From Enchytraeus crypticus (taxonomy: Eukaryota; Annelida; Clitellata; Enchytraeida; Enchytraeidae): 64,000 bases of DNA. A program made the translations under genes and the position numbers. Under the pieces are notes generated by a model. That model searched no databases. It was given only the letters and a program-made list of their open reading frames with translations, and was not told where the DNA came from. Shown in pieces: positions 31,486 through 43,100 of this stretch. The DNA is taken from NCBI GenBank assembly GCA_905160935.1, contig CAJHZI010000423.1, positions 418,501 through 482,500 on the forward strand, in the 5' to 3' direction. The first letter of the stretch is position 1; each line of letters opens with the position of its first letter.

Positions 31486-32309
31486 TACTTAATACTGCTT
31501 GTGACTATACAAATATACTTTTGTAGTATATTTTATAGTTTTTACTGTAGTAATTACTACCTAGCAATTATTCTCTTGCTCATTTAGTTGGTTTAAATAA
31601 TTTTTGCAAGCCCTTTGTTTTCAGTGTGGTTCCCTACTAACCATCTGATGCTTACATGAAATCGTTGTATTGCAGTATTTACGTGCGCAGTCCAAGCTAG
31701 CATCTAGCTAAATAATACTGCTATTAAAGCTAGTTTAGTCTGGTTTCTTATCACAAAGTTTTCAAGTTTGTTAGAGACTGTCCGGTTGATATTCGAAACT
31801 ATGGCCTTGTACTTATCAGATATTTGCGCTATTAACAAGATCAACCAAACGGTATTCTATTATAAAATAATATAAATATTATTTACTAACACGAGCAATT
31901 GTTGGTGCCTTCTCTTTTAGGAAAAGATTTAGGAAATTTCTTGTATTCAATTCTGTATTCAAGATTTCATTTTCATGTACGCTAATTGACAGCATTCGCA
32001 GTTTTTAGAGAACCCCACTTCTGATTATCTATACTATCGTATTGGCTTCCACAGGTTTTTAAATGAAACGCTGACTGGCATGAGTCTCTCTACTTGTATC
32101 TCAGTGCTCGCTAAGGAGGCGGTAATTAATTAGAGTAATTAATTAGAGTCAATCAGTAGTTAAAGTCCAATGCAGGTCTCTAGCAGTGAGTAACCACGCT
32201 ATTGTAAATCCTGTGGACTAGTTATGGAAGATTAGATCCACGTTTAGTAATGTACGTATTTATGTTGGCATATTCTAGTTGATATTGATTTTTTCTCTTG
32301 AAAATACGT

Positions 32310-32705
32310 CATTCTGACAATACTTCATTCTGACAATACCTCATTCTGATAATACCTAATTCTGACAATACTTCATTCTGACAATACGTCATTCTGACAA
32401 TACGTCATTCTGACAATACATAATTCTGACAATACGTTATTCTGACAATACGTCATTCTAACAATACATCATTCTGACAATACGTCATTCTGACAATACC
32501 TCATTCTGACAATATGTCATTCTGACAATACGTCATTCTGACAATACCTCATTCTGACAATATGTCATTCTGACAATAGTCATTCTGACAATACCTCATT
32601 CTGACAATAAGTCATTCGGACAATATGTCATTCTGACAATACCTCATTCTGACAATACGTCATTCGGACAATACATCATTCTGACAATACATCATTCTGA
32701 CATTT
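32310..32705 (+). repeat. 16-base minisatellite
   Basis: Unit TGACAATACGTCATTC with CTC/ATC/TGT variants, about 25 copies. Confidence 0.95.
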
Positions 32706-32830
32706 GTATCTTATTTTCAGCAACAGAGTAAAATAAGGATTGCTCGAAACGTCGCTGGTGTCTTAATTGGATGGTGAAATGATTTTTAAAATTTTCTTTA
32801 ATTGATTGATTGATTCTGATGGAGCTGATT

Positions 32831-32869
32831 TTTTATTAGCTATTTTATAAATTAAAATAGCTAATAAAA
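32831..32869. repeat. Perfect short inverted repeat
   Basis: Arms TTTTATTAGCTATTTT and its exact complement, with a 7-base spacer. Confidence 0.92.
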
Positions 32870-33557
32870 TTATAAAGGCTATTTTATTTGATTTATTATT
32901 AGGACAACATTAATTTTAATATTACTCTATTTTACAGCAATTGTTATGTATAGTCTAGTACTTTCTCATTCTCATAATAACTAAGTAACTCGCAGATAAT
33001 TACTGTTGTTATTTGTAGAAATAACTGGATTAAAATTCATATACAAAATTTTTACAGAATAGCAAAGAATTGCCGTTGTACGTTCTACAGAATATTAAAA
33101 TTAACGTTAGAGGCTCATAGAGAATTTGTGGCAACGACATCTGTTGAAGGCTACATAAATGATTTATATAGTCACGTGATTATAGCTAATGCTTTTCTGA
33201 AATGTAAGTAAATTAACAAAGCTTAAAGAGGAAACCCTGTTTATGTGCTGTAAGCTATTATTATATAATTTTACAGTTTTTTCTGATTATTAGGCTGCAT
33301 CTTCACAACTACTTGAAATAAGCAGAAGTGGTTAAGAGTTGAGTTAATATACGTTCAATTGGCTCTTGTTAATTCAATTGTAAAATATTTCTGCTATATT
33401 ATTTATAATGTTGAGTATTAGTAATCGTTCAAATCCATTAGTAGTAGTCTTCTGTAATGATTGTGTAGTTTTTGACTTGTAAATCACTGAAGCAATGTCA
33501 GTTTGTTCTTGTACTTTTTCAGTATCCATTTTCTACCAATACTAAAATTTTTATACT

Positions 33558-33570
33558 ATCTCTCTCTCGC

Positions 33571-33620
<50 letters not shown>
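33558..33620 (+). repeat. CT microsatellite
   Basis: Nearly uninterrupted CT for about 60 bases. Confidence 0.95.
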
Positions 33621-33622
<2 letters not shown>

Positions 33623-34424
33623 GTTCTGCAAACAGTAGCAGGCTCAAGGCACATATTCATATTGTGCTATACTGGATAATTCTGCTTAAATAAGCCACAG
33701 CAGTTTAAAAACGTGTTCTCTTTTCCTGCCGCCGCGTGTATCAAACTAAGTACTCTAAATACTAAATTGTCTTACTCTATGCGTGCCTTGCTAGCTTCAT
33801 ACTGCGGGATAGAATCTTTAAATATATGCTGCTAACTGACTTGATACTGATTTGATAGTGTAGTGCGGTGAGACGCTGCTGACAAATAATTGGGCGTACC
33901 TTAGTAGCTATTCAAGGTATTTAGCTAACCGAAATGTATGAGTATGATGCACGTTGATTAATCGTACGTTCACAAATACTTTGTCTAACAGTTGCGATGC
34001 CTGAAGTTGATGGATGGATAGGCCAAGTGTATGATAATATCACGCTATTCCCTCATTCTTGTTGCTTCTCTGATATTATTCAAGTAAATTGTAGCTAATG
34101 TAAATTAATCCACTGCTATAAGTAGACTTATTCATAACTTTGACACTGCTACCTCTTCGCAATCCACCTTGTCTAATTATAGATTTGTTGATGTTCTCGA
34201 TAATAGCTGTATTAGCCAATGTACTTAATATTGTATAGCATATCGTCATTACTAACGTAGTATAACATAGCCTACATAGTCTTAAAAAGAGATAGTAATG
34301 GTGAACGGGTGTAAATTCGTATTTTTAATAGAAGATACCTTAATGTCTCATTATTGCATCATGACTCAGTAATTACCCCAACTTTTAATCTGCCACGTAC
34401 GTTGTATAGGCTATAATGGCGCCT

Positions 34425-34495
34425 GTTGGTGTAGATTCTGCAATAGACGTCCCTGACTTTGCCGTATGGCGAAGAACCGGACGTTAAATTCTCAT
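34425..34495 (+). repeat. CR1/L2 LINE solo tail, diverged
   Basis: GACGTCCCTGAC, then GAAGAACCGGACGTTAAATT, the same order as the intact LINE tail but with substitutions. Confidence 0.5.
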
Positions 34496-34562
34496 TCATT
34501 GATTGATATATAAATTTTCTTTGCTATGAAATTTACTAATATTTTATTTAATGTGCACTTTT

Positions 34563-34692
34563 AGGAAGATAAGTTGTATCATTACAATCCATAGTGTATT
34601 TTCTGATGCTGTTATGATTTTATGATTAGGAAGATAAGTTGTATCATTACAATCCATAGTGTATTTTCTGATGCTGTTATGATTTTATGATT
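34563..34692 (+). repeat. 65-base tandem duplication
   Basis: Two essentially identical copies starting TAGGAAGATAAGTTGTATCA and ending GATTTTATGATT. Confidence 0.95.
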
Positions 34693-34987
34693 CACTGAAA
34701 AATAATCTATGTATAGATTGTTTTTTTTTTTTTTTTGCTTACTTAGTTAGATAACCAACGGATTAGTTCCTATTTGCTATTGAGCATAGATTTAAATCAA
34801 GAAAGATTTAGAATTGATGTTTAGTTATCTGTGCTCTTTCTGCTGCTCAAGATTTCTTCATTAATTATTCCTTAATAACTTGCCAGAGCCTGATGCTCAA
34901 GTCAATTAACCTACCGTTATGTAATATTTAAAAAAATTATGTTCTACTCCGCATCTGACGTTTTTGTAGGAATATAGATTATAATTA

Positions 34988-35068
34988 GGACGTCACTGAC
35001 ATCATCCTTGTATGAAGAAACGGACTTTAAACGTTTGTTTTAGTATGTATTATTATTATTATTATTAC
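34988..35068 (+). repeat. CR1/L2 LINE solo tail
   Basis: GGACGTCACTGACATCATCC, GAAGAAACGGACTTTAAACG and an ATT run. Confidence 0.75.
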
Positions 35069-36493
35069 CGATTTATGTATGTTTTGCAAAAGCTATAGAT
35101 ATTATCATGGTTGATCATGTCGTTGCAATATTTCTTGTTTTATTCACCAATTTTGATGAAATACATAATCCTCTGATGCTTTAATTTCCGACCCGCACGA
35201 TGACGTTTTAAATTATTTGATTGAATCTAGATGATTGTCCTTTGGTATTTATTGATTGTTAATCAGGCGTCAGTCAATCAATTCGACGTATTAACGGTAT
35301 ATGTGTGTATTTTATTCATGTATAATTATGTCTAATTGGCACTATTCGTTAGGCGTTGGGTAGTGACAAATTAGTATCATACTGATCCCGTAACATTGTC
35401 AAAAAACCCTTTCATCAGTCCCGAGGATCAACGTCGCCTTGGACTTTAAGAGCGGCCGGTAAATGGATAATTATTTGCCTAAAGATATAAACATGCTTTA
35501 TTAACGGTGTTAGATGTCTTCATGGACGAAATTTTAGCCAAAAAAATATCGTTAGTTTTAGATTCTGCCGTCTTGACAGTTTGTCAATGGCTATGTGTTT
35601 GTCAATAGAGCCGTGTGTAATATCACTGCTGTTTTCTGCAATGTCAAATGTAACGTTTGAAATTGATGGTTAACCTAAAACCTATTTTCACATTATTTTT
35701 TATGTAAATATTCTACAGTTTTAAACCCGTGCTATTTTAATTGATATTTGTTAACTGAAATCAGCGCAAAGCAATAATTTAGACCGGTAAAAGAGTTGGG
35801 TAAGAGAGCTGTAATGTAATCAGCTTGAACGTGTCTCTTTTTATCATTTTATTTCGGCTGGGAAAATATACTTTAATGAACTGTAAAATAATTGTTATAC
35901 TCGACTGGCTATTTGTATATTTTCAATTATTTCAGCTCTTTATGATTTCTTTAGGCCAGCGTTTCTAACATATTTAAGAACTGCTATTTGGTGAACGTGC
36001 AAATACTAATCGAGTTTGTATTATTCTTGCATTGAATTGTGATTTAAACATGAATTTTAATCGAGTATTGAAATCGTTCTTGACGAGTTATTCGGAGATT
36101 ACATTAGCTTTTTCATCCCTACACGTAAGTGTTGCACTTCTGAACTGTCGTCGTGTCTATTAATAGTCCCATGAATTTTCCTATTAACGAATTTAAATGA
36201 GATATGATTTCGTGAAAAATGTCCGGAATATTTTTTAAAATTCTGACTTGAATGAAGACAATGTTGGCTGCTACATAGAGCTATGTTAAGAAATACCACT
36301 TCTATATACATGTATAATGTTATTCTTAGCTTAGGTCAGTTTCTCCGTGTGGCACAATATTTAATACTATATACGGACATAGTGATATCGATGGTGTGTA
36401 CATTTATGAATGAGATGTAGGTTTTTTTTAATTTTGGAACTGTGTAGTTCAAATTATTATTTGAATCTGCTAGAGCACACTTACAAAACACGT

Positions 36494-36663
36494 GTATATA
36501 CATACGTACGTACATACATACGTACATACATACATACATACATACATACATACATACATACGTACATACATACATACATATATGCATATACATACATACA
36601 TACATACATACATACATACGTACATACATACATACATATATGCATATACATACATACATACAT

Positions 36664-36738
<75 letters not shown>
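36494..36738. repeat. TACA/TACG and TA microsatellite
   Basis: TACA and TACG tetranucleotides to about 36670, then TA to 36735. Long frames on both strands are artefacts. Confidence 0.95.
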
Positions 36739-36741
<3 letters not shown>

Positions 36742-36867
36742 TGTATATATGCCTATGGGTTTATACATGTATATTTTTACTCAGTTCATTATAAACATGT
36801 TGTGCAATTCGACGATACTCTATTACTCTGGTACAATTGTGTCGTATATATCGAAAACTATTGACTG

Positions 36868-37008
36868 ATTGCCATGGATCTTCGGTTAGGCAGCTCGGCT
36901 TACGATCAATAGGTGCGTGATTCGAGTCCTCGACTCATCGCCTCTCATGTGACATATGCCGGCTGAGCTGATGTTAATCCAGACTTTATCGTTTTATTTT
37001 ATAGTTAC
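36868..37008 (+). repeat. Probable tRNA-derived SINE, family 3
   Basis: A-box-like GGTTAGGCAGCTCGGCTTAC at about 36889 and a B-box-like TGATTCGAGTCC at about 36917. It ends with GATGTTAATCCAGACTTTAT. A single copy, so the family status is inferred. Confidence 0.5.
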
Positions 37009-37272
37009 GACCACATTGAATTAGTTGCTCATACATCTATGTTACCCCAGTTATACTACGGTAGTAATTGTATAATTTCTCGTGAAATAAACGATTATTA
37101 GATGAATGGATTTGTCCATTATGTTTCCTCGCAACTGCTGATTTCATGCCAGTTTTTCTGCTCTTGAAGACTATTTATTTATGTCGTATGGCTCAACCAA
37201 TCCTGAAAACATTATCTGAACAAGCTACAACCGAATTTAGCTTCCGGTTTCGAAAACCCGCCATGATGACTG

Positions 37273-37625
37273 CATGAGCTAGCATTTGATTTGAATCTCA
37301 TGTGCTAGCGTTAGATTTGATAAAGCTAATGTAAACGTTAGTTTCCTCACTCAAAAGCGGTGTCAGTGACGGGCGAGCCAGGGTTTTTAGCCCTGTACAT
37401 ACTGATCCGCGATCGAATATCTTACCGACATCGCCAAGTGGCTATGTCGAATCCCAACATATTTGAATCCCACGTGCTAGCAGTAGATTTGAATCCCAAG
37501 AGCTAGCATTAGATTTAAATCCAATGGGCTAGCATTAGATTTAAATCCAATGGGCTAGCATTAGATTTAAATCCAATGGGCTAGCATTTGATTTAAATCC
37601 AATGGCCAGCATTAGATTTGAATCC
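37273..37625. repeat. 27-base minisatellite interrupted by a SINE
   Basis: Unit GCTAGCATTAGATTTAAATC plus CAATGG. One or two units lie before and about six after the inverted SINE at 37319-37441. Confidence 0.88.
37319..37441 (-). repeat. tRNA-derived SINE, family 1 (copy 9)
   Basis: The only clear minus-strand copy. The tail (plus strand GTTTCCTCACTCAAAAGCGG) and head (CTTACCGACATCGCCAAGTG) are both present. Confidence 0.85.
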
Positions 37626-39878
37626 TGTCCAGTCTGCGCCTCTCAGCATTCGGTCACCTAACCGTATTACATGTGTCAGTCGATTCTCTAAATAATTATG
37701 TAGAGAAAGTGAATTGATAGTTGCGTGAACTCGTCACATTAAAATGAAATGTCTAGTTTAATTGTCCAAAAGCCTTCAACTGAGATGCGCGCTTGTATTG
37801 GGCTCTGATCTTTGAGCCTACACTCGCCTACACTCGGCCAGCTTCTCCTGACTGCCACAATTCCACAAAAGTGACAGAATGGTCTAATGCGTTTATTTTA
37901 ATTGAACGAATTTCTGGTGTTCGAGTAACATTTAAAAATATAATTGGCCTGACAACAGAGTGATACCCAAGAGAATATGATAATCGTGGCGTAAATTTAA
38001 CAATTATGCGCATTTCTTTGTTTAAACCGAGTATACGGAATCTAAGGCCTAACTTGCATGGAATCTGAGCTTAAGCGGAATTCTGTATAATCTATATGCT
38101 ATGGTCTACAAAGCGATGGATAGGTTCTTAAGATTATCATGCAAGAAAAACAAAATAAATTTTAAATTATTACAATTATGTGACCGTACTGTAACTCAAC
38201 TTTCATTTTACTGTAACGATCACTTCATTGATTATAGGACAGTTGTAGTAATGGGTATAGCATCTCAACAAAAATGTTCGACCGTCGTGTCATATCGCCT
38301 CTTTTCCTGAATCAATCAAAAATATGTGAAAAAATGGCAGCCTTAACTGCTTTAACGTTATTTAAAACTGTCTTCTGATTGGCCACGCTATTGTTATTAA
38401 GGATCAAACAAAAGATGCTAGCAGAGCTTGGCAGAGCTGTAGCCCTTTTCGGTGTAGCCCAGCTTTAGAATATGAGACGTTATGTTTACGCTGTGTTGAT
38501 AGTTTGACGGAAATACCGGGCACACTTTAGCCAGTGTAACAGATGTAGCCAATACAATAGGCTACACTAGTATAATACACTAATACACTAATATAGCCAA
38601 TATAATACACTAGCGTAATTATTGAAATTATGAAATAGTGTAGACTTTAGTGAATAATATATAATAGTGTACGTTGTAATGAGTAATGTGTAACTACCTT
38701 CATTTAACATTTATTATAATTAGTACAATATTATTGTATTATAAGCCTCACTGGGGTTCGCGGATATGTCTACATGAACGTCCTGAGCATGTTTTTAAAG
38801 AAAGGGTTAAAAATTAAGTCAAATATTTTACCTGAATAAATAAGTTGTCTACTTCAGTAATGAAATCCTCGTTGGCGCCATTTAAAGAGACACATTGATG
38901 GAAGTGGACCGATGTACAGTTTACAGTGTAGATGTCAGTGAACACCTTTGTCTCTCCAGTGACCGTTAGTACGTTCATCGCCCAATAATTATCCAGTGAA
39001 CTTTTCAAGAAGCCTACTCAGTTGGCCCACCCAGTGGGCCTACTTTCCATCCCATGCATTTGGGCTAAACAGCGTCCAAAATGCTTTGGTGATATTCCAC
39101 TCTGGTCGAGCATGTAAAACATGTTTTATGAACCACTCGCTATAGTTATAACTTATAATGTAGATCAGGCCATATCTAGATAGCAAAGTAACAAATGTGA
39201 AGTCTAGAGTTGTCGTTAAATCTGAAACATTTATTAGTTTTTATAAATCTAAGCTGTTATTTATCCTATTGTAGTTGCAGCGTTTAATAATTCTTATCGA
39301 TATAAATCAATTACAATTTAGTGCGCTATATTTACATAGGTAATGGTAGGCCTAATCTAAATCATATTTCTTATTTCTATGTATCGTACTTTAAAAATGT
39401 TACGTAAACGCTGTTGTCGGAGAATTTAATTTTCTCAGCATCAATTGCAAGATGAGTGTAGGCATATAGCCTCCGTAATGTTGAGTAGCAAACATCTTCA
39501 ATTAAAGTTGGAATAACAATCTAGGATTTTGACCTTCTGGGGATGTAATTTCTAACCTTGGCCAATTTACATGGCCGCAGCTGGATATTGGAGAAATCCC
39601 TATGTGCTATAATATCCTAGCGCTATGGATTTAAACAAAATTGGACTAACAAGGTAAATTACAAATCTTGAGCTTTAAGCCGTATTTAGCAAGTTATGCG
39701 AAAAGTAAGTATTGGTCCACAATATTCATCCAAGTTAATCATGACGTAAAGCTAGTAGACGTTACTGAAATAATCTTAAGCGTTTAGGATTATATCCAGG
39801 ATCAGTTACTTTTAGAAACCATTGAAGTCTTACCGCTTCTCTTCAATAGTCCATTTCGCGCAGTAAACATTTATTGAA

Positions 39879-40104
39879 ATGGATGAAAGAACGCCCCTCG
39901 TTACGGGTGATACCCGCCTCTCAAATTCTCTACTAAGAGAACACAGACAGATTGAGGAAGTGCAAGAAATCAACGAGGATGGCATGATTCAAGAAGAGAC
40001 TCCTGGATACAGGGATATCATCAAGAGTGTATTCAGTCGACCTTTTCTTTTCATAGTGACTTTCGTCAATCTGCTGAATTACATCGACAGATACACTCTA
40101 TCAG
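39879..40104 (+). CDS. SPNS: SPNS exon 1A (first exon, isoform A)
   Basis: Residues 1-75 and the first base of Gly76. Acidic N-terminus with a dileucine-like DERTPLV, then [20 protein letters not shown] (first membrane segment). The donor GTGAAA and the preceding exon bases are repeated six more times in the intron. Confidence 0.92.
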
Positions 40105-43100
40105 GTGAAATTATCTTATAATTACCGATACACTTTATCAGGTGAGATTATAGTATGATTAGGCCTACAGATACACTCTATCAGGTGATAATTAATCTTT
40201 TATGATAGTTATACTCTATCAGGTGATAATCTCGTATGATAGCTATACTCTATCAGGTGATAACCTCTTATGATTACAGCTATACTCTATCAGCCTATCA
40301 GGTGATAATCTCATTTATATGATTACAACTATACACTCTATACTATGGCAGGTTAGAATATCCTATGATTACTGCTATACTCATGCAATAATTAAATTTG
40401 GGGGGGGATGCAGGGAACTGATTGGTTTACACAAGCTCGTATATTTTGAATTATTTTTTAAGTTTATTTCCCCAGCTAGGGGCCCACATTAGCTACTAGG
40501 AGATATCTAAATACAATACGGAGGCCCGACAATTTTTTACCGTTCCTCTAGTTCTGAATTCCCATTTTAACTTAACTGAAGGAAAGCATATTACTTCACG
40601 TACCGCATTCCGGGCCCATATGGCTGACAAAATTAAGCTAAACACACGTTAATTATGGTTAAATAATTCTTTTTGATGACATTTACAATTTTCAATGCCA
40701 CATGTTTATCCATTAATATCAGGCTATTCAAGCAACTATCCGTGTTACGAATCCTAGGATGTGACTGACATTTTACTCTGTGATCTTGTACTGATCAGCT
40801 GTACCGGGAATTACTCTCATGACCGGAATTGTTACCAAGACTTCAGGAATAGCCATTTAAAATGTCATTATTTAACTTGACGCACTTACTTATCGACAAC
40901 TTTTTAGATATTCTAACAAAATATAGGCCCTAAGATAGATAGAATGTCTAAATAGCGTAGGGGTAGCGTCATGAAGTTTTAAATGACAGATCCTGCTGTG
41001 AATTGAACCCTCGCGGGTTCGATCCCGACCGCGCTGATCTGAGAGTAAAATCTCGGACATTCACTGGACTGGTTATACGGAAAATGGACTAAAATAGTCT
41101 AACGGATTAAGCAGGTGGTTTTAAAAGTGATAGATATCAACGTAGTTGATTATTCACTATAATGCGTGTTTTACTTGTTTTATTGAGAAATCAGAGGGTT
41201 GTTGTTGTTGAGTTAGATATAATTATATCTCTCCAGTTATACTAGCAACCTGTGCCTACTTTGTTAGCATCAGCAATGGTAAATCTTAGTTAAATAATAT
41301 AAATATCGACACTTTTCCAAGATACTACATACTTCTTACTTCAATTAATCTTGATTATATATACCACTTTATTTGTCAATATATGCCCTGATTATATAAA
41401 TTGTCATAAATTGGTCCCTCGCTTAGTTAGAGGTTGGTAGACGGGCTTAGATTTACAAATTACAATAAGTTTTGAAAGTTGCTTGATATAAGTTGCCAAA
41501 AGCTTTCAAGTTAAAGTTCTTAAAATATAAACAAACAAAAGATAAAAGTGAAATAAATGTTTACTAAATGCTATAGTAAAGCCAAACCCTAAATAATCAT
41601 GCCATAATTTATTAATATACTAAGGGGCTTTTAAATGTGTTTATCTTCTTTCTTCAGTATTGAAAAATTTAAAACATGTTATTAAATAAAACTAGATCAC
41701 GTGTTATTATTTTCTATAGGTTGAAAGTAATTGTTTAAATCTGGTTTTGTTAGCATTAATCGTTTTCAAGGTTCTTCCCCTTTAAACCAGGTCCGCAACA
41801 TTGGACAAAATTATATTTGCAAAAATATAATTTATCATATAAGCTCAATCTCGAAGCTATGCCAATATGCAATAGTAGAGTACAACAATTTTATTGCTTG
41901 AATTGTGGTATTAAATTTCTACCTCAATTGTAGCTTACATTTACACCTGCTTAAATTTTTTACTTTGAATCCATAATGTAGACCTGTATGAATTTGAAAG
42001 AATGCCATTCAAATCATGTAACTAAGAAACAGAACTAATTATATTATGCGGCACTGCTCTTTATGCTGCAGATATTTGTGACATGCTACAAGTCTTCTAT
42101 GACTTCATTAGGTATGACCGTATGAGTATATGAATTTGGTTTTAATTTTCTACTATTCTGAAGTTACTTCAAAAAGTGTCTAACCCTGGATAAAGACGAA
42201 TCTCAGAAATTCAAAATTAACATTTTAACAGTTTTTGCTCCAAGTGGAGAAAATTACTGAAAATTTTGGAAGCCCTCATTAAAATTTATGTCATTTGCAA
42301 CTTCAGATTTTAGAGATGAATTCTTAAAGTCTTCATTATTGTTTCTCTTAACTAATTTATCGATTGATGTCATTTTTGTTTAGACAACTTACTTACTAAG
42401 TTTGAAGAGACGTCAAATTATAACAATGAGTTTAAGCAGTAACAATAAGGAAGCTGTAAATGAACTAAAAGTAGATGTAGAAAAGAATGGAAAATTGAGT
42501 CTTGATTCTGTCTGCATTGATACGAAGGATGAAAAATTAGCAGAAAGAGTAGAATTAATGGTGGCAAAAGATGGAATAATTGCATCTGAAAATATAATAG
42601 CAAAGGAAAGGGAACAAGGTTTAACTCTAACATGTAACTGTCGCATGAAATCATCAAGAGTTGGACACATCGTCAATTTAATTCTAGTCCTTTCCAACAT
42701 TCTGAATTATATGGATCGATTTACAATTGCAGGTATTATTTTTTTAAACATCTGTTAATGTTTAATTTATAGACCTATATTATTATGCCTTGCTGGTTTG
42801 AAAGTAAATTGCATTTGATTTAATTACAAATTCAAAGTTTTTTAGCAAGTTAATCTTGAGTTTTTGGGTAACTTAAATATCTGAAAAACTGGAATTCTTC
42901 AAATAGCCTTATGTATTAAAGTGATCAACTTCTGCATTGAATAATTACTAAATAATCTAATCAAATTACTAGATTCCCTGTATTATGTCTAGGCTGCAAC
43001 AGAGTGGACCAACCTGGTTAGAATGTATGTGTTGTAATAGGTGATTAAGCAGAAACTAAGGAAGGCAATGGGAAACAACTTCAGAAGCCTTATTTTTCAT

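Larger units (their letters stand above)
28267..39878. other. TAOK-SPNS intergenic region and UTRs
   Basis: No frame here has a recognisable domain or supported splice pattern. The first part should be the TAOK 3' UTR, though no clear polyadenylation site can be picked. Repeats inside are listed separately. The rest is AT-rich unique sequence. Confidence 0.55.

Noticed and set aside
36336-36868. Tyr/Ile/His-rich frames on both strands
   Set aside because: They are translations of TACA and TA microsatellites.
42402-42425. SPNS exon 1B starting at 42402
   Set aside because: That codon is TTG. The first ATG in frame is 42426.
42413-42700. Minus-strand frames opposite SPNS exon 1B
   Set aside because: They are shadows of the real exon, with low-complexity Ser/Leu composition and no family similarity.
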